Source: JALUZX01 sp964561605 (GTDB lineage Bacteria > Planctomycetota > UBA1135 > JALUZX01). From it: a stretch of 64,000 bases of DNA. This document shows positions 8,357-16,709 of this stretch, in pieces; within the stretch, counting starts at the first letter, position 1, and each line of letters opens with the position of its first letter. Under the pieces are notes generated by a model. The model was not told where the DNA came from, searched no databases, and saw nothing but the letters and a program-made list of their open reading frames with translations. The position numbers and the translations under genes are program-made. The stretch is taken from NCBI GenBank assembly GCA_964561605.1, contig CAZLQD010000029.1:1-64000 (forward strand), written 5' to 3'.

Positions 8357-9064
8357 ATGGCCCTTTCCCCTTTCACCAGGAACGACTTCGACCTCTTCTC
8401 CCGGGAGAAGACCAAGGATCCCCAGTGGGACGGCCCCAGGCTGGTTTTGAAGCGGAAGCTCCAGGCCTGGGGGGAGGCGGCCCGGGAGAGGATCCGCCAG
8501 GAGGCGGGGTTGTCCTTCAAGGTGCAGACCAGCCTGCACAGGCCCTACAAGCACAACGGGTACCGGGTCTCCTCCCAGCGGGTGATCCTCACCCCTCCGG
8601 CGGAGCGGAAGAAGGATGTGGCCCGTCTCCTGGGAGAGGCCTTCCGGAAGGAGACCTCCTCCGGGGTGCTCCAGATGCACCTGGCCCTGACGGTCTCCTT
8701 CGAGGGGGTGGAGACGGCCCTGCGGGTTCCTCCCCAGGCCTGGTGGCACGGCCTGGCCTGGCAGGAGGCGGCGGGGAAGGCCCCCGGCCGGCTGGTCTCC
8801 CTCCTGCGGGAGTTGCCCGAGGAGTTCTACCTGGAGACCCGGGGTGGGAAGAGGCCCAGGGATTGCCGGGACCTGGAGGAGAGGGACCTGGCGGGTCTCA
8901 TGAAGGGCTACAAGCCGGGGGAGAATTGGATCTCCCTCAGGAGGGCCCATCCCAGGGAGGGGCTCCTGGAAGGGATGGAGGACCAGGAGTGGCTCCTCCT
9001 GGACGACCTGGCGGCCCTGGCCCCGATCCAGGCCTTCCTGGAGGAGTTCACCTGGAAGGGATGA
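8357..9064 (+). CDS. Hypothetical protein
   Basis: A 235-residue protein, start chosen at the ATG 8357 because GGAGG (8347-8351) lies five bases upstream; an in-frame ATG at 8345 would add four residues. No signal peptide or membrane segment. The sequence is charged and helical with a conserved-looking central block (TSLHRPYKHNGYRVSSQRVILTPP) and Trp-rich parts (PPQAWWHGLAW). The opening SPFTRNDFDLFSREKTKD suggests a cytoplasmic globular protein. Codon use matches neighbours. It stands alone between divergent and convergent genes, so context gives no function. I do not recognise the family. Confidence 0.6.
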   Translation: MALSPFTRNDFDLFSREKTKDPQWDGPRLVLKRKLQAWGEAARERIRQEAGLSFKVQTSLHRPYKHNGYRVSSQRVILTPPAERKKDVARLLGEAFRKETSSGVLQMHLALTVSFEGVETALRVPPQAWWHGLAWQEAAGKAPGRLVSLLRELPEEFYLETRGGKRPRDCRDLEERDLAGLMKGYKPGENWISLRRAHPREGLLEGMEDQEWLLLDDLAALAPIQAFLEEFTWKG

Positions 9065-9181
9065 CCTTTCCCGGGGCCTGCCGGCGGGCTCTCCACCACG
9101 GCCGGGCCCGGTCCGGGTCCCTCCTTCCCGGGCCGCCGGGGGAAGTGGGCCCCTGGCGGGCCTCCGCTCCCGGAAGGCTCT

Positions 9182-11011
9182 CTACTTGGGCGGCTCTTTC
9201 GGTGGAGCGGAAGGGTTGATCCGCCAGACCTGGATTCTTCCGCCTGCGACGCCCCAGAGGGGCCTGGCCCTTCCCTCCAGGGCCAGGCGCCGGAGGAGGC
9301 GGGCCAGGAGGACCTCGTAGAGGGGTTGTCCGTCCTCCAGGAGGAGGACCACGTGGGTGACCCCCACCTGGGCCATCTGGCGGATCACGTCGTCCTGGTC
9401 CTTCTCCAGTTCCGCCAGGAGGGGAGGCCTCTCCTTCCCTTCGAGGGGGCGTGCCGCCGGCCCGAGGAAGGCCTTTTCCCGGGCGAGCCGGGCCGGGTCG
9501 GCCCCAGGGAATCTCTCGAGGAAGAAGATCCGGGCCGCCTGAATCTCCCTTCCCACCCAGGGCCGGTCCAGGTCCATGAGGAAGTGGAGGAGTGTGGGCC
9601 GGCCGCCGTAGAGGACCTGGGGGGCCGTCCGGATCGTCCAGGCCCAGACGCCCATCTTACCCGCGTGGACGCCGAACACCGGGTCCAGGGTCGAGGCCAG
9701 GACCGCCTTGGGAGGTAGTTCCTCCCGGGCGTATCGGATGGCCCGGAAGAGCCCCTCCAGGTTCCAGGTCTTCCCCTCCAGGGTGAAGTGGTCCCGCCTC
9801 TGGACCGCCCTTTCGGGGAGGGCTCCCGCCGCGGCCGACAGGAGGAAGATCCATCCAGCGGCGACGGCGGCGCCCCGCCCTGCGAGGAGCTGGGCGCCCC
9901 GGGAGGCTTCCAGGAGGAGGAAGGGGATGAGGGGGACGAGGAAGCGGGCGATCTGGAAGGGCCAGACCAGGATCACCGCCAGGGTGAAGGCCAGGTAGAT
10001 GTGCCAGGGCCGGCAGGCCGGGCGTTCCGGGGAGGGGGGGCGGGTGAGTTCCCTCCTTGTGCCGGCCGCCAGCAGGAGGAGGACGAGGAGGGATCCGGCC
10101 CAGAGGAGGATCCAGCCCAGGGAGGACCGGAGAGGTGCGAGGATCACCGCCGGCGGAACCAGGTCGTTGAGGGAGTAGAGAAGCCCTTGGACCGCATTCG
10201 CCGGGACGATTCGTGGGAGGAGGGAGAGGCCGTCGGCGAAGATCTCGGAATAGGGAAGGCCGTAGATGGAGACGTTCTCGTACCCCTGTTCCGGGGTTGC
10301 GTGGGCGTAGAGGAAGATCTGGAGCAGGATGAAGAGAGGGAAGGAGACCGAGAGGAACCGGAGGGCCGTGGCCTTCCTCTTCGCCAGGAGTAGATGGAGG
10401 AAGATGGCCGGAAGGAGGGCCGCCCCCAGGGAGCGGAAGATCACGGCCGAGAAGAAGGCCAGGGTGAGGAGGGCGGCATGGGGCCAGGGCCTTTCGGGCC
10501 TCTCCTCCACGAGGAGGAGGAGATGGATGGACAGGAGGGAAACCCCCAGGAAGGGGATTTCGCTCATGGGGATACGTACGTAGTCCAGCAGGGGAGGGGA
10601 GAAGGCCAGGGCCGCTGGGAGGAGGAAGAGCAGGGGCCGGGGAAGATCCCCCTCCCGCTTCAGGATCGCCCAGAAGGAGAAGATGCCCAGGGCCAGGAAG
10701 AGGGCGTTGAAGATCCTCAGGAAGGTGAGTGCCCCCTCGGGGTCCCCGCCGGAGAGCTCCAGGCCCAGGGCGGCCAGGAAGGGGACGCCGGGAGGATACT
10801 TGGCGATCCGTATGGGTGGAGGGCTGTGGAGGTCCCGGTAGGCGCCGTTCTCCAGGAGATTCTCCCCCAGGCAGAAGTAGACTCCGTCGTCGTGGAAGAG
10901 ACCGGCGATCCTGGGGTGGTCGGGATCCAGGCTCCAGGCCAGGAGGAGGGCCAGGTAGAGCACCAGCCAGGGGAGGGGGGAACGGAGGATGCCGCCGGTC
11001 TCCTTCTTCAT
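9182..11011 (-). CDS. Polytopic membrane glycosyltransferase (ArnT/PMT-like)
   Basis: A 609-residue protein. The ATG at 11009-11011 overlaps the TGA of the amidohydrolase (ATGA), which fixes the start. About 10-12 hydrophobic segments fill residues 10-430. The first external loop carries LFHDDGVYFCLGENLLENG; an acidic DD motif in this loop is the catalytic and metal-binding feature of GT-C enzymes of the PMT/ArnT/GT83 group. A soluble C-terminal domain of about 170 residues follows. GT-C enzymes transfer sugars from polyprenyl-phosphate donors outside the membrane to protein, lipid A or glycan acceptors. The acceptor is unknown. Translational coupling to the amidohydrolase is odd and may not imply shared function. 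Confidence 0.72.
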   Translation of the reverse strand: MKKETGGILRSPLPWLVLYLALLLAWSLDPDHPRIAGLFHDDGVYFCLGENLLENGAYRDLHSPPPIRIAKYPPGVPFLAALGLELSGGDPEGALTFLRIFNALFLALGIFSFWAILKREGDLPRPLLFLLPAALAFSPPLLDYVRIPMSEIPFLGVSLLSIHLLLLVEERPERPWPHAALLTLAFFSAVIFRSLGAALLPAIFLHLLLAKRKATALRFLSVSFPLFILLQIFLYAHATPEQGYENVSIYGLPYSEIFADGLSLLPRIVPANAVQGLLYSLNDLVPPAVILAPLRSSLGWILLWAGSLLVLLLLAAGTRRELTRPPSPERPACRPWHIYLAFTLAVILVWPFQIARFLVPLIPFLLLEASRGAQLLAGRGAAVAAGWIFLLSAAAGALPERAVQRRDHFTLEGKTWNLEGLFRAIRYAREELPPKAVLASTLDPVFGVHAGKMGVWAWTIRTAPQVLYGGRPTLLHFLMDLDRPWVGREIQAARIFFLERFPGADPARLAREKAFLGPAARPLEGKERPPLLAELEKDQDDVIRQMAQVGVTHVVLLLEDGQPLYEVLLARLLRRLALEGRARPLWGVAGGRIQVWRINPSAPPKEPPK

Positions 11012-12372
11012 GCCGGAAGCTCCGCCCTCTCGAGGAGTTTCTCCAGTTCCTCCCGGGCCCGGGCGGCGGCCTCGGCCGGGTCCCACAGCAGGAACTCCCC
11101 TTCCCGGACCAGGATCTTCCCTCCCGCCACGACGTGCCTGACGTCCCTGGGGCCTGCGGAGTAGACCAGCCTGGTCTCCGGCTCTCCGCCGGGTCCGAGC
11201 CAGGGAGCCTCCAGGTCCACCACCACCAGGTCGGCCCGCTTCCCTTCCTCCAGGGTGCCGATCTCGGCCTCCTTCCCCAGCGCCCTGGCTCCCCCCAGGG
11301 TGGCCGCCTGGAGGGCCTTCCGGGCGGGCAGGGCCTTTGGTCCCGCCAGGACCTTCTGGAGGAGGGAGAGGAGCCTGGTCTCCCTCCAGGGATCCAGGGA
11401 GTTGTTGCAAGGCGCCCCGTCGGCACCCAGGGCCACTTGGATGCCCTGGTCCAGGTATTCCGCGATGGGGGCGATTCCGCTGGCCAGCTTGAGGTTGGCC
11501 GAGGGGCAGTGGACCACATGCACTCCCCGCTCCAGGAGGCGCCGCCTGTCCGGCGCCTCCACGTGGACGCAGTGGGCCAGGCTCGTGGCGGGGCCCAGGA
11601 TTCCCCTATCCTCCAGGTAGGCGATGTCCGTCAGCCCCGTGATCTCCCGCACCCTGCGGATCTCCCCCTTGTTTTCGGAGGAGTGTGTATGGAGGCGAAG
11701 CCCGCGCCGGGCCGCCTCGGCTCCGCAGGCCTCCAGGAGCTCCCGGGAGCAGGAAAGGGAGAATCGCGGGCAGAGGGCCCCTTCCACCGGGGAGGGCCGG
11801 TCCTTCCACTCCTCCGCCAGGGCGAGCTGTTCCTCCAGGGCCTCCCGGGCCGGGAGGACCATGCCCGGTGGGGTGCCCTCTCCCCGGTCGATGAGGCATC
11901 CTCCCGTGACGGCCGTGATCCCCGCCTCCTCCAGGACCTCCAGGACGGCCCGGGTATGGTGGACCGTCTCCATGGTCTGGACGGCCGTCACCCCGGCCCG
12001 GATCAATTCCGTCAGGGCCAGGCGGGCCGAGGCGGCGATGCTCTCCTCGTCGTGGGCCGCCTCCAGGGGGAGGATCCGCTCGGTGAGCCAGGGGAGGAGC
12101 TCCCTCTCTTCGGCCAGGCCCCGGAAGAGGGTCTGGCAGAGGTGGAGGTGGGCCTGGACCAGGCCGGGGAGGACGGCCCCGCCCGAAGCGTCCAGCCTGG
12201 GGATTCCTCCGGGAGGCTCCAGGCCGGGTCCCAGGGCCCGGATCCTTCCATCCAGGACCAGGAGATCTCCCTTCCCTTCGAAACCGCCTGGGGCCATGGA
12301 GAGGATCCATCCTCCTTCCACGAAGAGGGAGGGGCCGCCGTCCTTGGATGGGGAGGGGGTTCCTGGTGCCAT
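11008..12372 (-). CDS. Amidohydrolase / aminohydrolase of the TRZ/ATZ-MtaD type
   Basis: A 454-residue protein with ATG 12372 and GAGGAG five bases upstream. The metal-dependent TIM-barrel signature is complete: HLHLCQT near residue 75 (first two His ligands), HTHSSEN in the middle (third His), AHCVHV (fourth) and LGADGAPCNNSLD (catalytic Asp). The block VVHCPSANLKLASGIAPI matches deaminases of S-adenosylhomocysteine, methylthioadenosine, guanine or 8-oxoguanine, and s-triazine hydrolases. It likely removes an amino group from a purine or related heterocycle, in the cytoplasm with Zn or Fe. The substrate cannot be chosen from sequence alone. It overlaps the downstream glycosyltransferase by four bases. 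Confidence 0.85.
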   Translation of the reverse strand: MAPGTPSPSKDGGPSLFVEGGWILSMAPGGFEGKGDLLVLDGRIRALGPGLEPPGGIPRLDASGGAVLPGLVQAHLHLCQTLFRGLAEERELLPWLTERILPLEAAHDEESIAASARLALTELIRAGVTAVQTMETVHHTRAVLEVLEEAGITAVTGGCLIDRGEGTPPGMVLPAREALEEQLALAEEWKDRPSPVEGALCPRFSLSCSRELLEACGAEAARRGLRLHTHSSENKGEIRRVREITGLTDIAYLEDRGILGPATSLAHCVHVEAPDRRRLLERGVHVVHCPSANLKLASGIAPIAEYLDQGIQVALGADGAPCNNSLDPWRETRLLSLLQKVLAGPKALPARKALQAATLGGARALGKEAEIGTLEEGKRADLVVVDLEAPWLGPGGEPETRLVYSAGPRDVRHVVAGGKILVREGEFLLWDPAEAAARAREELEKLLERAELPA

Positions 12373-12522
12373 GGCGCTCCTCTCTGGAGGGGTTCCAGGG
12401 CCCCTTGGGCCCGGATAAAAGAAGAAAGATCCCGGTTGCCCCCTTTTCAGGCAAGGAAGGAGTGGGGAAACTTCCCGCCCCGCCCCGGGAAGGGGCGGCC
12501 CTCGAAAGGAGCGGAGGGAACG

Positions 12523-13386
12523 ATGTTCGGCGGCCTGGCCGTGAGGAACCAGCTGGTGTGCCACGGGTATTCCGATACCCGGGGCAGGGTCCGCCTGCTG
12601 TCGGCCGCCACGGGGGCCATCCAGGGGGAGTGGGGCTTCGACGGGGAGGAGAAGGGCTTCGCCGACGTGGGCGGGTTGTGCCTGGACCGGGACTCGAACG
12701 TCTACGTGGCCGACCCGGAGGGAGGGGTGATCCGCCGCTTCTCCCTCTTCGGGACGCCCCTGGGGAAGCTGGGGACCCCACGGGCCGGGCGGTCGAGCCG
12801 GACCTTCCGGGACGCCCGGGGGGTGATCCACCACCCCAACGACGTGGTACTGGACGAGGAGGGGAATCTCTACGTCTGTTGCGGCGACAGGCCCATGCGC
12901 CACGCCGTCCAGTCCTATACGCCCGACGGAAAGTATCGGTTTTCCTTCCGGGCCTTCGGTGAGCCCCTGGAGGAGTGGGGCCTTCCCATGGGATTGGCCG
13001 TCTGGGAGGACAAACTCTTCGTGGCGGATACGTTCAACCAGTGCGTCCAGGTCTTCGCCCTGGACGGAACCTTCCAGATGATGTTCTCCACCTCCCCCGC
13101 CCCGGGGGAGCGGTCCCTCCCCGTGGCCGTGGGAGTGCGGCCCGACGGGAACATTCTCGTCGCCCAGTGGAAGGAGAACCCGGCCCTCCTCCTCTTCAAT
13201 CCTTCCGGTTGGTTCCTCGGGGAGGTCCTGCACCCGGGGAAAGAGGATGGGAAGATCTTCGCCCCGGCCGCCCTGGACCTGGACGGCGAGGGGGGACTCT
13301 TCGTCCTGGACCGGGCGGGTGAGCGGATCCAGAGGTTCGACGGGAACGGGTCCCTTCGCTGGTCCGTCATGGCCGGGGAGGAGTAG
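12523..13386 (+). CDS. NHL-repeat beta-propeller protein
   Basis: A 287-residue protein; ATG 12523 has GGAGGG four bases upstream. The open frame continues upstream but that part is antisense to the amidohydrolase. Repeats of the NHL type run through the protein: GLCLDRDSNVYVADPEGG, DVVLDEEGNLYVCCGD, GLAVWEDKLFVADTFNQCVQVF, VGVRPDGNILVAQW, ALDLDGEGGLFVLDRAGERIQRF. About five or six blades are visible. There is no signal peptide, so it appears cytoplasmic, or the propeller begins within an uncharacterised export route. NHL propellers usually bind ligands or proteins; no enzyme motif is seen. Its 3' 470 bp lie opposite an open frame on the minus strand. Confidence 0.75.
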   Translation: MFGGLAVRNQLVCHGYSDTRGRVRLLSAATGAIQGEWGFDGEEKGFADVGGLCLDRDSNVYVADPEGGVIRRFSLFGTPLGKLGTPRAGRSSRTFRDARGVIHHPNDVVLDEEGNLYVCCGDRPMRHAVQSYTPDGKYRFSFRAFGEPLEEWGLPMGLAVWEDKLFVADTFNQCVQVFALDGTFQMMFSTSPAPGERSLPVAVGVRPDGNILVAQWKENPALLLFNPSGWFLGEVLHPGKEDGKIFAPAALDLDGEGGLFVLDRAGERIQRFDGNGSLRWSVMAGEE

Positions 13387-14321
13387 GACCCGGGCGGCGC
13401 GGCGGACCCCCTTGCAGGGTCCTTCTTCCCGTATTCCCGGAGCTTCCTTCGGATCGCACGGATGCGGGCCGACAGGGCGCGCTCCTCCTCCTCCCATGCG
13501 CGGATCCGCTTCTCCTCCTTCTCCACGGCCTTTCGGTGCATGAGGATGTGGTCGGTGATCCAGTCGCCGTTCCAGCCTTGGATCCTGCCGTGCCTGGGTT
13601 TCCAGTCCTCCCGGAGCTTCTCTTCCCAGGCCTTGGCCCTCCTCTTGTGGAAGGCGATCTTCTTTTCGGCCTGGGCCTTGCGCTTCTCCAGATCCCTCGT
13701 CCGCCGGTCCAGGAGGACCAGGTCCTTCTTCAGGGTCTTCCTGTCGGCGGCCCACAGGAGGGGCGGCCCGGACCGGAGGTCTTCCATCCACTCCCTGGCC
13801 AGGTTCCTGGCGAAGGAGGGGGTGAGGGGCAGGTGCCTCGCCATGGGCCGGGGGAGGCGGTTCAAGAACCTCCTCCACTCCCTGTCCTCTTCCGGGGGGA
13901 ACCAGGAGAGGAAGCGCCGGCACGAATCGAGTGCCCTGTTCCTGTGGAAGAGGGGACCCCGGGATCCTTCGATTCCGGCGGAGAGGAAGAGGAAAGGGCC
14001 CTTCCCCTTGTCCCTTCCGGCCAGTTCCCGGATTTTCTTCCAGAGCCGGGCCTGGTCGCCCCGGGCCCAGGCCCAGGCGATCTCCTCCCGGAGTTTCCGG
14101 AGGGCCGGACCCTCCTTCGCCTGTGTGGGCCTCCTGCGGGGGGGAAGGGCGGGCCTTCCCGGGACCCAGGCGAAGGGGATCGCCAGTAGGAGGATTCCTG
14201 GAAGGACGGAAATGGGCCGGGCGGGGGGGCGCTCTCCCCGGCCCGGGAAGGGGGCGTGGGGGGGGCTTCCCTTGCGGAAGGGGGGCAGGGGAAGGAGTTT
14301 CTTTTCCGGAACGGAGTTCAT
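12915..14321 (-). CDS. Hypothetical membrane-anchored coiled-coil protein with antisense 3' end
   Basis: The ATG at 14321 has an excellent AAAGGAGG six bases upstream, so initiation here is well supported. Residues 1-35 are Pro/Arg-rich, then VLPGILLLAIPFAW could be a signal anchor. Residues of about 70-310 are strongly helical and charged (REEIAWAWARGDQARLWKK, LEKRKAQAEKKIAFHKRR, KEEKRIRAWEEEERALSA), typical coiled coil. After about residue 312 the frame passes into sequence antisense to the NHL gene and the composition becomes Ser/Pro/Arg-rich and unnatural. The true protein may end near 13370-13400, with an early stop lost by an indel. Function unknown. Confidence applies to the first 310 residues. 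Confidence 0.55.
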   Translation of the reverse strand: MNSVPEKKLLPLPPFRKGSPPHAPFPGRGERPPARPISVLPGILLLAIPFAWVPGRPALPPRRRPTQAKEGPALRKLREEIAWAWARGDQARLWKKIRELAGRDKGKGPFLFLSAGIEGSRGPLFHRNRALDSCRRFLSWFPPEEDREWRRFLNRLPRPMARHLPLTPSFARNLAREWMEDLRSGPPLLWAADRKTLKKDLVLLDRRTRDLEKRKAQAEKKIAFHKRRAKAWEEKLREDWKPRHGRIQGWNGDWITDHILMHRKAVEKEEKRIRAWEEEERALSARIRAIRRKLREYGKKDPARGSAAPPGSYSSPAMTDQRRDPFPSNLWIRSPARSRTKSPPSPSRSRAAGAKIFPSSFPGCRTSPRNQPEGLKRRRAGFSFHWATRMFPSGRTPTATGRDRSPGAGEVENIIWKVPSRAKTWTHWLNVSATKSLSSQTANPMGRPHSSRGSPKARKENRYFPSGV

Positions 14322-14432
14322 CTGGGCCTCCTTTGTTCTTCTTCTCCTCCCCTTTCGTGTCCCTTCCTTCCGGGGAGGTCACGGAAACTCGGGGAGGGGG
14401 AGACCCGTTGGGTCTTAGGAGGGAGCGCCCCC

Positions 14433-15827
14433 ATGCCCGACGCAGTCCTTTGCATCTACACCTTGCCTTCCAGGGAGGAAGCCCGCCGCCGGGGGTTCGT
14501 CCGGGCCTGGGGGGAGGAGAGGGCCTTCTCTTTCTGGGAATCCCTCCACAGGGACATCTTCCGGGAAAATCGGTCCAATCCTGCGTGGGACCTGGTGGTG
14601 ATGACCTCACGGGAGGGAATGGGCTCGGCCTTCCGGAGGCTCCTGCCGGAGGGGACACGCCTGGAGCGGGCACCGGGGGGGGGAAAGTGGGGCCTGGGGG
14701 AGGCCTTCCGGAAACTCTCCCGCCGTTACCGCCACGTCCTCATCGCCGCCGGCGATCTCCCGGGATTGACCCGGGACCGGGTGGAGCGTGTCTTCCTTGC
14801 CCTGCGCCAGGGGGCCGGGGCGGCCTTCCTCAGGGAACGGCACAACCGGTTCTCGGCCATCGGGTTCTCCCCCTGGGACCCGGCTCTCCTGGCCCTCGAC
14901 CCGGAAGGAGAGGGCCGGTTCTGGGAGTTCCTGGGAATCCTGGAGGCCCGGGGGGTGCAGGTCTACTGGGAAGAGGAGCGACTGGACGACCTTCCCGGCC
15001 CGGAGTGGGTGGTTCCCGTCCTGGGATATGCCTCCAGGCCTCTCCTTCCTTCCATGGAGGCCTGGCCCGTGGAGGCCCCCCCCGGGCCGGAGCTGGTCTT
15101 GATCGGGAGGCTTCCCTCGGCGGGCAGGGTCAAGACGGGCCTGGCGGAGGAGCTGGCGGCCCTTCCGGGAGGACCGGACCGGGAAAGGGCCGAAGCCCTG
15201 GCGGCGGCGATCTACAGGGCGATTCTCTTCGACCGGATGGATGTCCACAGGGGACGGCCCGGGTACCGTTGTGTCGGGGCCTTTCCCTTCCAGGATTGCG
15301 CCCGCCCCGAGCTGGTGGGTTTCCCCGAACTCTTCCATCCCCTCCCCGAGGTGGGGACCATGGAGACCTGGATCCGGGACGCCCTTTGCGATCTGGACGA
15401 AGGTGTGCCCAGAGTGGCCTGCGCCTCCGACGTGCCCTGCCTTCCCGAGGAGGTGCTGGAGCGGGCCTTTTCGGCCTTGGAGGAGGCCCAGGTCGTCCTG
15501 GGCCCTTCCCACGACGGGGACTACAACCTGGTGGGCATGTCGGTCTTCCACGACCTTTTCCGGCCGGGACTCTTCGAAACGGGGCGGGCCCTGGAGCAGG
15601 CCCGCCGGTTCCTGGCCTCCCGGGGGATCCCCTACTACGTCCTGGCCCATCCCTTGCGGGACCTTTCTACTCTGGAAGACCTGGCCTGGTTCCGGGAGCA
15701 CACGACCCTTGACCAGGCGCCCCGGTTGAGACGCCTCCTGGACAGGATCTCCCGGGAACTTCCCTTGCTCCAGGGCGGCGGCAAGGGGAAGAGGGCCGGC
15801 CGGGAAGTGGGCCCCAGGGGGATCTAG
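14433..15827 (+). CDS. Tandem DUF2064 glycosyltransferase-like protein
   Basis: A 464-residue protein with ATG 14433 behind a GGAGG about ten bases upstream. It contains two copies of the DUF2064/TIGR04282 nucleotidyl- or glycosyl-transferase-like fold. Copy one (about 1-215) has LIAAGDLPGLTRDRVERVF. Copy two (about 220-440) has KTGLAEELAALPGGPDRERA, ACASDVPCLPEEVLERAF and VVLGPSHDGDYNLVGM, the most conserved block. Copy one lacks an equivalent of GPSHDGDYNLVG, so only the second seems complete and active. Family members are usually a single domain of about 200 residues and are often encoded near radical-SAM and selenium-related genes; selB lies 8 kb away. Substrate unknown. Confidence 0.75.
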   Translation: MPDAVLCIYTLPSREEARRRGFVRAWGEERAFSFWESLHRDIFRENRSNPAWDLVVMTSREGMGSAFRRLLPEGTRLERAPGGGKWGLGEAFRKLSRRYRHVLIAAGDLPGLTRDRVERVFLALRQGAGAAFLRERHNRFSAIGFSPWDPALLALDPEGEGRFWEFLGILEARGVQVYWEEERLDDLPGPEWVVPVLGYASRPLLPSMEAWPVEAPPGPELVLIGRLPSAGRVKTGLAEELAALPGGPDRERAEALAAAIYRAILFDRMDVHRGRPGYRCVGAFPFQDCARPELVGFPELFHPLPEVGTMETWIRDALCDLDEGVPRVACASDVPCLPEEVLERAFSALEEAQVVLGPSHDGDYNLVGMSVFHDLFRPGLFETGRALEQARRFLASRGIPYYVLAHPLRDLSTLEDLAWFREHTTLDQAPRLRRLLDRISRELPLLQGGGKGKRAGREVGPRGI

Positions 15828-16104
15828 GGCCAGAGGCCGGAGGGTACAAAAAAAGGGGCAAAAAGGCCCCCCCGCGCGGAGTTCCGGGCCCCAGGAGGAG
15901 GAGGAGGGCCCGTCCAGAAACCCCTCCGCGCGGGGACGACCTCATTGCCGGTTCTTTACTAGCCCTTCCCAACGCCTTGGTTACATGCCGGGAGGGAAGT
16001 GGTTCGGGAACTTCTTTCCCGGCCTCCGGGAGAGGGGCCGGAAGCTCCCCCGGTCTTCTTCCCGGGGTGATGGCCGGAAGGGGAAAAAGGGGCTTTCCAG
16101 GGGC
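15828..16104. other. Gene-free spacer before tRNA-Met
   Basis: No supported coding frame. The stretch 15845-15945 is rich in G/C tracts with a pair of complementary segments (CCGCGCGGAG near 15872 and CTCCGCGCGG near 15925) that could form a long-range hairpin enclosing about 40 bases, possibly ending the DUF2064 transcript. No T run follows. The remainder shows nothing recognisable. Confidence 0.4.
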
Positions 16105-16134
16105 TTGCCCTCCTCCCACCGCCTTGGCTAAGAT
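16105..16134 (+). promoter_or_regulatory. Sigma-70-type promoter for tRNA-Met
   Basis: TTGCCC (16105-16110), 18-base spacer, TAAGAT (16129-16134). The start of transcription would be near 16141, about 11 bases before the tRNA 5' end. The -10 lies in a 22-base segment that recurs with three changes at 22847-22868. Confidence 0.6.
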
Positions 16135-16151
16135 CCCCGGCCCGTGAAGGT

Positions 16152-16228
16152 GGCGGAGTAGCTCAGCTGGTTAGAGCAGCGGAATCATAATCCGCGTGTC
16201 GGGGGTTCGAATCCCTCCTCCGCTACCA
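16152..16228 (+). tRNA. tRNA-Met (anticodon CAT), elongator type
   Basis: Full cloverleaf: acceptor GGCGGAG/CTCCGCT (a G-U pair at 1-72), D stem GCTC/GAGC, anticodon stem GCGGA/TCCGC with loop ATCATAA, T arm GGGGGTTCGAATCCCTC, discriminator A and encoded CCA. The ATCATAA loop and absence of the initiator features (three G-C pairs flanking the anticodon loop, mispaired 1-72 C-A) argue against initiator tRNA. A CAT anticodon could also be modified to read AUA as Ile; elongator Met is preferred. Six T residues follow at 16231-16236. Confidence 0.92.
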
Positions 16229-16709
16229 TGTTTTTTCCCCTTCCCCCTCCCTCTTCCCTCCTTCTTCTCCCTTTCTTTCTTTCCCTTTCGGGGCGAGACT
16301 TTGGGGGGCTTCCTCCGCCCGGTTTCCGGCGGGACGGCCATATCCGGGAAGGGGCGTATCCCCGGCCCCGGAGGCGGAAGTCGAGACCTCGCCGCGGCGG
16401 AGGGACGGGGGAAGAGAGCCGTGTGAGCCGACCCGGAGAAGACCAGGGAGAAGGCCCGTCTTTTTCTTCTTCGGGCCTTCTCCCGCGGGGAGGGATCTCC
16501 TGTGGGGGCTCTCCCTCTTCCGCCCGCCCCTCCAGGGCGGTTTGGGCCCAAGTAGGGGAGGCGGCTGGTCCCCCGCCTCCAGCCCTTCCCCCTCCAGTCC
16601 TCCTGGTGGAGGGAAGAAGGCTTGAGCCCCGGGCCCGGGCAGGAGAACCTAGGGGACCGGAGAAAAAGGGGACTTCCCCTTCCCCAGGGGAGAAAGGGCG
16701 GTTGAGCCG
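16229..16709. other. Long gene-free spacer after tRNA-Met
   Basis: About 480 bp. It begins with a T run that should end the tRNA transcript, then a pyrimidine-rich stretch to 16290. Frames crossing this region on either strand read through the tRNA and have unnatural composition, so I call no gene. No clear promoter was found for the glycosyltransferase at 16710. I see no repeat or structured RNA. Confidence 0.4.

Noticed and set aside
11008..14673. A 1221-codon open frame on the minus strand spanning the amidohydrolase, NHL gene and DUF2064 start
   Set aside because: Only its 3' part is the amidohydrolase; the rest is antisense or out of frame and Pro/Gly/Arg-rich. Long shadow frames are expected at this GC content.
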